64,000 bases of DNA from Streptomyces malachitofuscus (GTDB taxonomy: Bacteria > Actinomycetota > Actinomycetes > Streptomycetales > Streptomycetaceae): contig NZ_BMUF01000007.1 in NCBI RefSeq assembly GCF_014650055.1, positions 248,001 to 312,000 of the forward strand, written 5' to 3'. Below the pieces are notes generated by a model. It ran no database searches and was not told the origin of the DNA. It saw only the letters and a program-made list of their open reading frames with translations. Shown here piece by piece: positions 35,667 to 43,477 of this stretch; within the stretch, counting starts at the first letter, position 1, and each line of letters opens with the position of its first letter. The position numbers were made by a program, and so were the translations under genes.

Positions 35667-35694
35667 CGCAACCGATTCCGTGGAGCCGGGTTGA
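35667..35694 (+). promoter_or_regulatory. Possible sigma-BldN promoter of the long chaplin
   Basis: CGCAAC (35667-35672), a 16-bp spacer and GGTTGA (35689-35694) differ by one base each from the BldN-type elements CGTAAC-N16-CGTTGA, as I recall them. Chaplin genes are known targets of the sporulation sigma factor BldN. Confidence 0.5.
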
Positions 35695-35772
35695 TGAGGG
35701 AGTAGGCCATGCGGCAGCGGAGGGCCAGAACGCGTGGCCGCTCCCGACTCTTCAAGCAGGAAGACAACCACA

Positions 35773-36699
35773 TTGCGACAGACCCTGAGCAGGGGAGTGT
35801 TCGCGGCGGCCGCCGCCGCCACGGGCATTCTGTCCCTGTACGGAACCCCCGCCCTCGCCGACTCGTTCGCGGGGGGCGGTGCCGAGGATTCTCCCGGTGT
35901 GCTGTCCGGGAACAACGTGCAGGCGCCCGTGCACGTGCCGGTGAACGCCTGCGGCAACACCGTCACGGCGGTCGGGGCGCTCAACGAGGCCTCCGACAAC
36001 ACGTGTGTCAACAGCGATTCCGGTGACGAGCACGGTGACGGCGCGCACGCGGTCGGCGGAACCAAGGGCTCGCCCGGCGTCGGCTCCGGCAACAACGTGC
36101 AGGCACCGATCCACGCGCCGGTGAACGCGTGCGGGAACACCGTCAACGGTCTCGCGGCGGCCAACGGCGCATACGACAACACCTGCGCCAACCTCTCCGA
36201 CGACGGCGAGGCGCACGACTCCGACAAGTCCGCGGACCGCTCGGTGGACTCCTCCTCGTACACGGAGTCCACGTCCGGTACCTCGCACTCCGGCTCCGAC
36301 GGCGGCGCGCACGCGGTGGGCGCCGCCAAGGGCTCGCCCGGCGTGCTGTCCGGCAACGTCATCCAGGCGCCCATCGACCTGTCGCTGAACGCGTGCGGCA
36401 ACAGCGTCAACCTCGTCGGCCTGTTCAACGACGCCAACGGCAACACCTGCGTCAACGAGACGGTCCACGAGGAGGAGGAGAAGGAGAAGGAGAAGGAGAA
36501 GGAGACGCCGGAGCCTCCCACCAAGGTGAAGACGCCTCCCACCCCGGCCGAGGAGCCGCCGGCCGAGGAGGAGCCCGGCTACCCGCCGCACCTCGCGGAG
36601 ACCGGCAGCGACGGCCTGATGGCGGCCTCGGCCGCCGGCGCGGTGCTGATCACGGGCGGGGCGATGCTGTACCGCCGCGGCCGTCTCGCCCGCCGGTAA
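35773..36699 (+). CDS. Long chaplin with three chaplin domains and sortase signal
   Basis: About 308 residues from a TTG start at 35773 (LRQTLSRGVFAAAAAATGIL), with AGGAAG upstream; a GTG at 35734 is an alternative. A signal peptide ends ALADS. Three chaplin domains follow, each with two cysteines: residues about 37-80 (VNACGNTVTAVGALNEASDNTC), 97-140 (VNACGNTVNGLAAANGAYDNTC) and 186-228 (LNACGNSVNLVGLFNDANGNTC). An E/K-rich spacer built from GAGAAG repeats leads to the LAETG sortase motif near 274, a hydrophobic helix and an RRGRLARR tail. It should be covalently fixed to peptidoglycan and hold the amyloid chaplin layer. ChpA-C of S. coelicolor have two domains. Confidence 0.92.
   Translation: MRQTLSRGVFAAAAAATGILSLYGTPALADSFAGGGAEDSPGVLSGNNVQAPVHVPVNACGNTVTAVGALNEASDNTCVNSDSGDEHGDGAHAVGGTKGSPGVGSGNNVQAPIHAPVNACGNTVNGLAAANGAYDNTCANLSDDGEAHDSDKSADRSVDSSSYTESTSGTSHSGSDGGAHAVGAAKGSPGVLSGNVIQAPIDLSLNACGNSVNLVGLFNDANGNTCVNETVHEEEEKEKEKEKETPEPPTKVKTPPTPAEEPPAEEEPGYPPHLAETGSDGLMAASAAGAVLITGGAMLYRRGRLARR
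36473..36506. repeat. GAGAAG microsatellite in the chaplin spacer
   Basis: About five GAG/AAG codon pairs encode the EEEKEKEKEKE segment between the third chaplin domain and the sortase motif. It can vary in length by slippage. Confidence 0.8.
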
Positions 36700-36753
36700 C
36701 CCTCGACGGGTGCCGGAACCGCCCCGCCCGGCATCCGCACCCTTCCGACGAAA

Positions 36754-36784
36754 CGTCCCCCGGACCGGTCAGGTCCGGGGGACG
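36754..36784. terminator. Bidirectional terminator
   Basis: A perfect 13-bp stem (CGTCCCCCGGACC / GGTCCGGGGGACG) with a 5-nt loop lies between the convergent chaplin and FAD oxidoreductase genes. Confidence 0.85.
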
Positions 36785-36802
36785 CTTCGTTCTACCTCCA
36801 GG

Positions 36803-38071
36803 TCAGCCGCGCACCGGCGACGGCGCCCCGCTGCGGTTGCCGCTCCCCGGCACCGGAACCGTGCCGCGCACCGGGGTCGCCCCGAGCCGCCGGCGCACCC
36901 CGTGGACCAGGGTCGACGCCGTGAACGTGGCGCCGTGCACGAAGCGCATCGCCGGGCCGAAGCCGGATGCGGTCACCAGGCCCGCGAGGAACAGACCGGG
37001 ATACGAGGACTCGAAGCTGTGCCCGAGCGCGGGGGAGCCGTCGGGCAGCACCGCCAGCGTCCCGCGCAGCTCGGTGGAGAGCAGACCGAGCCGGTCACGG
37101 TGGGCCTTGAACCCGGTGGCGGCGATGACGTGTTCGGTCTCCACGCTGCGCCGGGCGCCGGACCGGTCGGTGAGGTCCAGCCGCAGCCCGCCGGGCACCG
37201 CGGCGGCGGCCGTCACCTCGTGGCCCGGCAGCAGGTCCACCGCCCGCTCCACCCGCTCCCGCACCCACCAGGCGCCGGCCGGACCCAGCGCCGTGGCCGC
37301 GATCCGCGAGCGGGTCGCCTCCGGAAGCCGCCGGAACAGACCCGGGCGCTCGGAGTAGAACCAGTTCCGCCAGCCGGGGCCGAGACCGCTGTGCGGCGAG
37401 CGGGCCGACTGCCACCAGGAACGCTCGAGGGCCGGCGGGACGTCGTTCCAGCGCAGCCGCTCCGCCCGCGCCAGCACGCGCACCCGCGTGCCCTGTTCGG
37501 CGAGGAGCGCCGCCGTCTCGAGGGCGGCCTGGCCGCCGCCGATCACCGTGACGTCCTTGCCCTGGAACTGGCCGAGGTCGTTGTGGTGGCTGCTGTGCGT
37601 CACCAGCGTGGGGTGCAGTCCGCGCAGGGTCGCCGGCACCTCGATGAACGGCATCACCCCGACCGCCAGCGCCACCGTCCGCGCGTGCAGCGCCTCCCCG
37701 TCCTCGGTGACCGCCGTGAAGCCGTCGGGGCCCGACGCCACCCGCGTGATCGTGCGCTCGTCCACCGCCGGCACGGCGTTGCGGGCGAACCACAGGCCGT
37801 ACGAGGCGAACGCGTCCACCGGGATGGGCTCCGCGTGACGTGCCGTCATGCCCCGCTCGGTGCAGTACGCGTCCAGGGTCCAGCGCCCCGCCGGGTCGGA
37901 GAGGTTGGACGCCCACGGCTCCGACTTCAGGAACATGCCGCCGGGCATGTGGTCCCGCCAGGACGCCATCGGTCGGCCGAAGACACGCAGGTTCAGTCCG
38001 GCGGCCGCGGCGTGGGACGCGATCGACAGACCGTACGGACCCGCGCCCACCACCAGAAGGTCGTACATCAT
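36803..38071 (-). CDS. FAD/NAD(P)-binding oxidoreductase
   Basis: A 422-residue flavoprotein. The FAD-binding GxGxxG is VVGAGPYGLS (residues about 7-16); a second dinucleotide site VIGGGQAALETAALLAEQG near 175 binds NAD(P)H. The region GGMFLKSEPWASNLSDP and the ATG motif VIAATGFKAH near 335 are typical of flavin-containing or N-hydroxylating monooxygenases and of Streptomyces secondary-metabolite oxidoreductases. The first of two consecutive ATGs overlaps the ATP-grasp stop by one base (TGATG), so the two genes are coupled. The substrate is unknown; the context suggests a modified cell-surface compound. Confidence 0.88.
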   Translation of the reverse strand: MMYDLLVVGAGPYGLSIASHAAAAGLNLRVFGRPMASWRDHMPGGMFLKSEPWASNLSDPAGRWTLDAYCTERGMTARHAEPIPVDAFASYGLWFARNAVPAVDERTITRVASGPDGFTAVTEDGEALHARTVALAVGVMPFIEVPATLRGLHPTLVTHSSHHNDLGQFQGKDVTVIGGGQAALETAALLAEQGTRVRVLARAERLRWNDVPPALERSWWQSARSPHSGLGPGWRNWFYSERPGLFRRLPEATRSRIAATALGPAGAWWVRERVERAVDLLPGHEVTAAAAVPGGLRLDLTDRSGARRSVETEHVIAATGFKAHRDRLGLLSTELRGTLAVLPDGSPALGHSFESSYPGLFLAGLVTASGFGPAMRFVHGATFTASTLVHGVRRRLGATPVRGTVPVPGSGNRSGAPSPVRG

Positions 38072-39360
38072 CAGCTGCTCGCTTTCTCGTTGTCGGTCCG
38101 TGAGGTCCGGGTAGTCCGGGAGGTCCATGAGGTCCCGGAGGACGGAGCCGCCCCTGGGTTCGGGCGCGGCGCCGGTACCTGCGCCGGCGGGCTCAGCCGC
38201 CTGCGCAGCCGGCCGGAGACGTGGCGGGCCCACAGGGCCCACATCGCCCGTCCGGGCCCGGGGTCGTCCCCGGCGTACCAGGCCAGTTCGCGTCCGCCGG
38301 GCGCCGTGCGCAGCGCGGCGAACGGCGCGTAGTTCTCCACCACGAACGACCGCCCGGCCACCGGATCCCCGTCCGGCAGCGGACGGCCGGTCAGATCCAG
38401 GTGCAGGGCGCGTACGACGTCCAGTCCCGCGCTGTCCGCGAACAGCCGGAACTGGGCGCCGGGGCGCGGGTTGAAGTCGAGGAGGTGGTAGCGGCCGGTC
38501 GTGCCGCAGCGGCGGAAGTCGAGGTCGAAGACGCCGCGGTAGCCGAGTTCGCCGGTGAGGCGTTCGGCGAGCGCGCAGATCTCGGAGTTGGGGGTCCAGT
38601 GGCCCACCGCGGTCAGTCCCGCGCCCCGTGGCCAGGACAGCCGCTTGCGGCCGGCGCCGCCCGCCCGGACCGTGCCCGAACGGTCGGCGTAGCCGTGGAA
38701 GAACCAGTCCCGGTCCTCTCCCGGCGGCAGATACGACTGGAGCAGCAGCGGGCTGCCCGCCTCCGCCACCCGGGCGTACAGCTCCCGGACCTGGTGGGCG
38801 GTGTGCACCAGCCGGGTGCTGCGCAGTCCGCTGCCGGGCGGGAGCAGCCAGGGACGGCTCCACTTGGCGACCAGCGGAAGCCCGAGCCGCTCCGCGTCGG
38901 CGACGGCACGGGCGGGGCTGTCCGGGACCCGTGTCTCCGGGTGCGGGATGCCGACGGTGGCGCACACGGCGGCCAGTTCGGCCTTGTCGGCGACGCGTTC
39001 GGGCAGCGTGGCCGGCATCGCGGGCAGCAGATAGCTGGGCGCGAGGTCCTCGCGCAGGCGTCCCGCGGCGATCGCGGTCGCGTCGTCCAGCGGGATCAGC
39101 ACGGCCGGACGCCCGACCTGCCCGGCCACGCGGCGCAGCACGGCGAGGATCTCGTCCCCGGTCGCCTCCGGGGGCGGCGGCGGGTGCATGCGGCGCACAT
39201 AACGCGAGCGTTGCACGGGACTTCCCGTGGAATCGGCGATGACATGCACCTCCACACCGGCCCGGCCGAGCGACCGCACGGCACCCAGCGTTCCGTGGTG
39301 AAAGGGATTCCGGTCGATCCGCAGCAATACGGCGGGGACTCGGATGTCAAGCAGTGACAC
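38071..39360 (-). CDS. ATP-grasp domain protein (carboxylate-amine ligase-like)
   Basis: A 429-residue ATP-grasp enzyme from a GTG start. The N-terminal Rossmann-like part is VPAVLLRIDRNPFHHGTLGAVRSLGRAGVEVHVIAD; the ATP-grasp core includes LPLVAKWSRPW near residue 175, LLLQSYLPPGEDRDWFFHGYAD near 225 and the metal-binding RGVFDLDFRRCGTTGRYHLLDFNPRPGAQF near 300. Such enzymes form amide or ester bonds from a carboxylate through an acyl-phosphate. The last 20 residues are S/T/R repeats encoded by a GGTCCNGGAG-like repeat array and look dispensable. It is coupled to the FAD oxidoreductase and divergent from the GH26-like gene. Confidence 0.88.
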   Translation of the reverse strand: MSLLDIRVPAVLLRIDRNPFHHGTLGAVRSLGRAGVEVHVIADSTGSPVQRSRYVRRMHPPPPPEATGDEILAVLRRVAGQVGRPAVLIPLDDATAIAAGRLREDLAPSYLLPAMPATLPERVADKAELAAVCATVGIPHPETRVPDSPARAVADAERLGLPLVAKWSRPWLLPPGSGLRSTRLVHTAHQVRELYARVAEAGSPLLLQSYLPPGEDRDWFFHGYADRSGTVRAGGAGRKRLSWPRGAGLTAVGHWTPNSEICALAERLTGELGYRGVFDLDFRRCGTTGRYHLLDFNPRPGAQFRLFADSAGLDVVRALHLDLTGRPLPDGDPVAGRSFVVENYAPFAALRTAPGGRELAWYAGDDPGPGRAMWALWARHVSGRLRRRLSPPAQVPAPRPNPGAAPSSGTSWTSRTTRTSRTDNEKASS

Positions 39361-39449
39361 GCATTCTCACCTTCTTCTGGAACCGGCTCACCCGCACGGG
39401 TCAGCTCGGCACTCGAAAGCCGCAGTGACGGTGGCACCGTCGGATTTCC

Positions 39450-39472
39450 TATGACTGACTTCATATGACTGA
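39450..39472. promoter_or_regulatory. TATGACTGA direct repeat in the ATP-grasp/GH26 intergenic region
   Basis: TATGACTGA occurs at 39450-39458 and 39464-39472, 14 bp apart, in the AT-rich centre of a 169-bp divergent intergenic region. It overlaps likely -10 regions in both directions. Either a regulator site or two promoters. Confidence 0.4.
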
Positions 39473-39529
39473 TCGTCAACAGCGAGGCTTCAGGCAAAAG
39501 GCGGACGAGAGCGAGAAGAGGAGCAGCCA

Positions 39530-40849
39530 ATGGCCCCACAGCACAGGCGGGTCCGGGCCCGGGGAATGGCCGCGGGCGCGGCGGTGGCCGCCGTGTCGGC
39601 CGCCCTCGCGGCCGGTCCCGTGGCGGGGGCGGGAGCGGCGCGGGCCGACGACTCCCGCCCCGCGCTGCCCGCCCCGACGGAGCCCGGGGCCGCCGTCCCG
39701 GCCGTCCCGACGCCCGCGATCCCGACCCCCGCCGTTCCCACGCCCGCGGCCCCCACCGCCCCGGCCGTCGGCGCGCCGCCGCTCATCGCGCCGTTCGCCC
39801 CCGTACGGGGCATCGGCGCCCCGGCCTTCGGCGCCTTCCTCGCCTCCGACGACCGGGGCGTGGCCCGCATGGAGGAGCTCAGCCGCTGGCTGGGCGGTGC
39901 CGACCTGCGCGTCGGGCACACCTACCTGCCCGGGAACCACTGGAGCGACATCGAGGGTGACATCGGGTTCCTCGAGTCGTGGGCGCACTGGCGCAACGCC
40001 AGGGACGACCGGATGCTCGTCCTCAACGTCCCCATGCAGGAGCGCAACGAGGAGGGCGTCTCCGACGAAGAGGTCCGGCGACTGCTGCGGCGGGGCGCGG
40101 CCGGCGAGTTCGACCACCACTTCCGCGCCCTCGCCGAGCGGCTCGTCGAACTGAAGGTGCCGGACACCATCCTGGTGCTCGGCTGGGAGATGAACGGCGT
40201 CACCTACACCCACCGGTGCGGGCCCGACCCGGAGTCCTGGAAGAAGTACTGGAACCGCATCGTGAAAACCATGCGCGCGGTGCCGGGCCAGAAATTCCGC
40301 TTCGATTTCACCCCGAGCCGGGGCCGGGACGCCGTTCCCTGGACGGAGTGCTACCCGGGGGACGACACGGTCGACATCGTCGGCATGGACTCCTACGACC
40401 AGCCGGCCGGCCGCTCCTTCGACGAACAGGTCGAGGAACCCTACGGACTCCAGGCGCACGTCGATTTCGCCAAAGCCCACAACAAGCCCATCTCCTACCC
40501 GGAATGGGGGCTTTTCCGCAACGGCGACAATCCCGAATACATGCGCCGCATGCTCGCGTGGATGGAGGAGCACCGGCCCCTCTACAACACGGTGACCGAC
40601 TACTGCCCGCACGGGGTGTGGCAGTGCGACGACAACCCGAACTCCTCCCGCGTCTACAAGAAGATGCTCTACGGCCGCACCCACGACGCGGACCCGGAGA
40701 CCACCCCCGAGGTCACCCCGGCACCGTCCGCGCCGACCGAGGAGCTCCCGCCGGAGAACTGCTCGCCGCTGGACCTGGGCCGCTGGGTGGAGTACTGGCT
40801 GGGCGGAAAGCTCTGCCTCCGCTTCGACTGGTGGTCGCGCATCCGCTAG
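39530..40849 (+). CDS. Secreted GH26-like glycoside hydrolase
   Basis: A 439-residue protein. It has a signal peptide (MAAGAAVAAVSAALAAGPVAGAGAARA), then a P/T/A linker made of PTPA repeats (residues about 60-85), then a TIM-barrel glycosidase domain. The putative acid/base Glu is in LVLGWEMNG near 221 and the nucleophile Glu in PISYPEWGLF near 325; FDFTPSRG lies between them. This layout resembles family GH26 (mannanase/endo-glucanase type). Two late cysteines in ENCSPLDLG and KLCLRFDWW may form a disulfide. It is convergent with the exopolysaccharide operon, so it may trim that polymer. Confidence 0.85.
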   Translation: MAPQHRRVRARGMAAGAAVAAVSAALAAGPVAGAGAARADDSRPALPAPTEPGAAVPAVPTPAIPTPAVPTPAAPTAPAVGAPPLIAPFAPVRGIGAPAFGAFLASDDRGVARMEELSRWLGGADLRVGHTYLPGNHWSDIEGDIGFLESWAHWRNARDDRMLVLNVPMQERNEEGVSDEEVRRLLRRGAAGEFDHHFRALAERLVELKVPDTILVLGWEMNGVTYTHRCGPDPESWKKYWNRIVKTMRAVPGQKFRFDFTPSRGRDAVPWTECYPGDDTVDIVGMDSYDQPAGRSFDEQVEEPYGLQAHVDFAKAHNKPISYPEWGLFRNGDNPEYMRRMLAWMEEHRPLYNTVTDYCPHGVWQCDDNPNSSRVYKKMLYGRTHDADPETTPEVTPAPSAPTEELPPENCSPLDLGRWVEYWLGGKLCLRFDWWSRIR

Positions 40850-40881
40850 CACGGCCGCCGTCCCGGCCCGCTTCACCGCCG

Positions 40882-41532
40882 TCACCGCTGCACATCGGCG
40901 GCGGTGGCCGGGCCGGGCACCGAGGCGGCGGGCGCCGAGTCGTCGTCCCGGCCACCCCGCCTCGGCCGGGCCAGCAGGGCCAGGCCGCCCAGCAGCCCGC
41001 CCGCGCTCGCCCCCACCAGGGCGGTCACCGCCGACGACGCGGACGCCGGCCCGCCGGGCTTCACGGCGCGCGAGAACTGCACCAGCCGCACCTGCGTGCT
41101 GCCCTTGGTGTCCTCCGCGTGCCGGGTCAGCGCCCGCGAGACCGCGTTCGCCATGTCGACCGCCTCGTCGGGCCGCGTGGAGGTCGCCGAGACGGACACC
41201 ATCGGGGCGTCCGGCGAGGTCGCCGTGCGCACGCTGTCCCGCAGCGTGCGCACCGGCACCCCCGCCCACACCTGCGCGTCCCCGAGCACCGCGAGCTGTG
41301 TGGCCACCCGCCCGTAGGCCTGCGCGAAGCCCCGCGCGGCGTCCGGGGTCGCCTGACCGGTCGGCACGGCCACGACGTAACTGGTGGCCGTGTACGACGG
41401 AGGCGTGAGAAGTCCGTACGCGCCGCCGAGCAGCCCGCCGACGAGCGTGCCCGCCACCAGCGCGGACCAGGCCGGCAGCTGCTTGACGCGGGCCAGGGAC
41501 GGAAGGCGCCGACGGGTCGGAGTGTCGGTCAT
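40882..41532 (-). CDS. Wzz/YveK-like polysaccharide chain-length regulator
   Basis: A 216-residue inner-membrane protein with two transmembrane helices (AWSALVAGTLVGGLLGGAYGLL near 20-42 and SAVTALVGASAGGLLGGLALL near 170-190) flanking an extracytoplasmic domain with TPPSYTATSYVVA. This is the co-polymerase layout that sets chain length in Wzy-dependent export. There is no tyrosine-kinase domain, and the cytoplasmic tail is short and Ala/Asp rich. It is the last gene of the operon, overlapping the preceding glycosyltransferase by four bases. Confidence 0.85.
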   Translation of the reverse strand: MTDTPTRRRLPSLARVKQLPAWSALVAGTLVGGLLGGAYGLLTPPSYTATSYVVAVPTGQATPDAARGFAQAYGRVATQLAVLGDAQVWAGVPVRTLRDSVRTATSPDAPMVSVSATSTRPDEAVDMANAVSRALTRHAEDTKGSTQVRLVQFSRAVKPGGPASASSAVTALVGASAGGLLGGLALLARPRRGGRDDDSAPAASVPGPATAADVQR

Positions 41533-42713
41533 GACGGGCTTGCTCCCTTGTGGACATGCGGGGACGGCCAGGACGGCCGGGGTGCGGGGGACGCTGACGT
41601 GCCGGCGACGGCTGCCGCGTACACGTCCATGAGGCGGGCCGTGCTGCGGGTGATGCTGTAGTGGCGCGCGGCCTCCCCGGTGGTGCGCGGGCCGGGGCCC
41701 GCCGCGCCGGCCTCGGCGATCGCGCGGGCGTACGCGTCCGGTCCGCCGCGCACCCGCCGGGCCGCGGCACAGGCCGTCGGCGGCAGGTCCTCGATCGCCG
41801 GGCAGGAGGTGTAGAGGACGGGCAGGCCGGACGCCAGCGCCTCCACGGCCGCCAGCCCGAAGGCCTCCTCCGCGGAGGGCGAGGCGAACAGGTCCATCGC
41901 CGAGGTCAGCGAGGGCAGATCGGGACCGGGCGAGCCGTCGGGGAGACCGGGGCGCTCCCCGGTGAACAGGACCCGCCCGGCCACCCCGGCCTCGTGGGCC
42001 GTGCGGCGCAGCACATGCTCCTCCGGGCCGCCGCCCACCAGCAGCAGCCAGTGGTCCTCCGGGAGCCGGGCCAGCGCCCGCACCAGCACGTCGAACCGCT
42101 TGCCCCGGGTGAGCCGGCCGACGCCGCCCACCACGAACGCGCCCTCCGGCAGCCCGAGACGCCGCCGGGTGCGCTCACGCCGCTCCGGGTCGAAGCGGAA
42201 ACGGTCCACGTCGACGCCGTTGGGAACCACCTCGATGCGGGGGGCGGGCACGCCCCAGCGCTTCAGCCGGTCGGCCACCGTAGGGGAGACGGCGACCGTC
42301 GCCGAGCCGAGCCGCTCACTCGCCAGATACAGCGCGCGCACCCCCGGCGTCAGCCGGCGGCCCTCCATCTGCGAGTCGCCCAGCGAGTGCTCGGTGGCGA
42401 CGACCGCGCGGACCCCGGCGACCCGCGCGGCCAGCCGGCCGTACACACAGGCCCGGTACAGGTGGGTGTGCACCAGGTCGTAGCCGCCGGAGCGGATCAG
42501 TCGCACCAGCCGGGGCAGGACGGCCAGATCGCGGTTGCCGTTCATGCCCAGGTGCACCACCCGGACCCCGTCCGCGCCGAGCCCTTCCGCGACCGGGCCC
42601 GGGTTGGTGAGCGTCACCACGTCGCACTCGACGGGCAGATGACGCAGCAGCAGCCGCAACTGCAGCTCCGCACCGCCGACCCCGAGCCCCGTGATGATGT
42701 GCAGGGCCCTCAT
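41529..42713 (-). CDS. GT4-family glycosyltransferase
   Basis: A 394-residue retaining glycosyltransferase (GT-B fold). The ATG at 42713 (MRALHIITGLGVGGAELQLRLLLRHL) is the classical GT4 start with the GGAE motif. VVPNGVDVDRFRFDPERR near residue 170, GVGRLTRGKRFDVLVRALA near 200 and the nucleotide-sugar binding FASPSAEEAFGLAAVEALASGLPV near 280-305 (E-x7-E) are family hallmarks. It adds a sugar in building the repeating unit. It starts one base inside the deacetylase stop and overlaps the chain-length gene by four. Confidence 0.93.
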   Translation of the reverse strand: MRALHIITGLGVGGAELQLRLLLRHLPVECDVVTLTNPGPVAEGLGADGVRVVHLGMNGNRDLAVLPRLVRLIRSGGYDLVHTHLYRACVYGRLAARVAGVRAVVATEHSLGDSQMEGRRLTPGVRALYLASERLGSATVAVSPTVADRLKRWGVPAPRIEVVPNGVDVDRFRFDPERRERTRRRLGLPEGAFVVGGVGRLTRGKRFDVLVRALARLPEDHWLLLVGGGPEEHVLRRTAHEAGVAGRVLFTGERPGLPDGSPGPDLPSLTSAMDLFASPSAEEAFGLAAVEALASGLPVLYTSCPAIEDLPPTACAAARRVRGGPDAYARAIAEAGAAGPGPRTTGEAARHYSITRSTARLMDVYAAAVAGTSASPAPRPSWPSPHVHKGASPS

Positions 42714-43477
42714 CACACGCCCTCCACCGGGCGCCGGCGCAGCCGGTGCAGCCGGAGCTTCAGGTACAGGCGCAGCGCCGTGTCGTTCTGCCCCACGTGT
42801 GCGCGCGGCAGGGCGTGCGGGCCGGTCAGCGGCCCGGGGTCGATCGCGCAGGCGTAGCGGTAGCCCGCCGTCCGTACGGCCTCGACGACGCGCGCGTCGA
42901 CCGTGCCGTACGGATAGCAGAACCCGTTCACCGGCGCCCCGGTCAGCTCGGCGAGAAGGGCGCGGCTCTCGGCGACCTCGGCCGTGAGGGCGGCGTCGTC
43001 CGCGAGGGTGAGGTCGACATGGGTCAGTCCGTGCGAGCCGATCTCCACGCCCTCGGCGGCGGCCCGCCGGATGCCGTCCGCGGTCAGCAGCGGCTTGCGC
43101 GGGCCCAGCGGGTCCCAGGCGTTGTCGCCGCCGAGCCGTCCCGGCAGCACGAAGAGCGTGGCGCCGCAGCGGAAGCGGCGCAGCAGCGGCAGGGCGGCGG
43201 TGAGGAAGTCGGTGTACCCGTCGTCGAAGGTGAGACCGACCAGGTCCCGCCCCTCGCCCCGGGCCCGCGCGGCGAGCAGGTCCGAGACCGACACGCCCCG
43301 CAGCCCGCGCCGCCGCAGCCACGTCAGCTGCCGCTCGAGCCGCTCGGGCGTGACGGTGATGCGGTACGGGTCGTCCGAGCAGTCGCCCACCGAGTGGTAC
43401 ATCGCCACCCAGGGGACGGGCCCGGGCCGGGGCGCCGAGGAACTGCGGGTGTCGAGGGAATCAACGGAAGCGGCCAT
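42713..43477 (-). CDS. Polysaccharide deacetylase (CE4/NodB-like)
   Basis: A 254-residue NodB-homology domain protein. Motif 1 TFDDGYTDF near residue 85 gives the catalytic Asp and first metal Asp, motif 2 SHGLTHVDL near 150 supplies the two metal His, and motif 3 NGFCYPYGTVD near 185 follows. The LFVLPGRLGG region is typical of actinobacterial members. No signal peptide is evident, so it may act on the cytoplasmic side or on a lipid-linked intermediate. It would remove N- or O-acetyl groups from the growing glycan. It overlaps the flippase gene by 17 bases. Confidence 0.9.
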   Translation of the reverse strand: MAASVDSLDTRSSSAPRPGPVPWVAMYHSVGDCSDDPYRITVTPERLERQLTWLRRRGLRGVSVSDLLAARARGEGRDLVGLTFDDGYTDFLTAALPLLRRFRCGATLFVLPGRLGGDNAWDPLGPRKPLLTADGIRRAAAEGVEIGSHGLTHVDLTLADDAALTAEVAESRALLAELTGAPVNGFCYPYGTVDARVVEAVRTAGYRYACAIDPGPLTGPHALPRAHVGQNDTALRLYLKLRLHRLRRRPVEGV

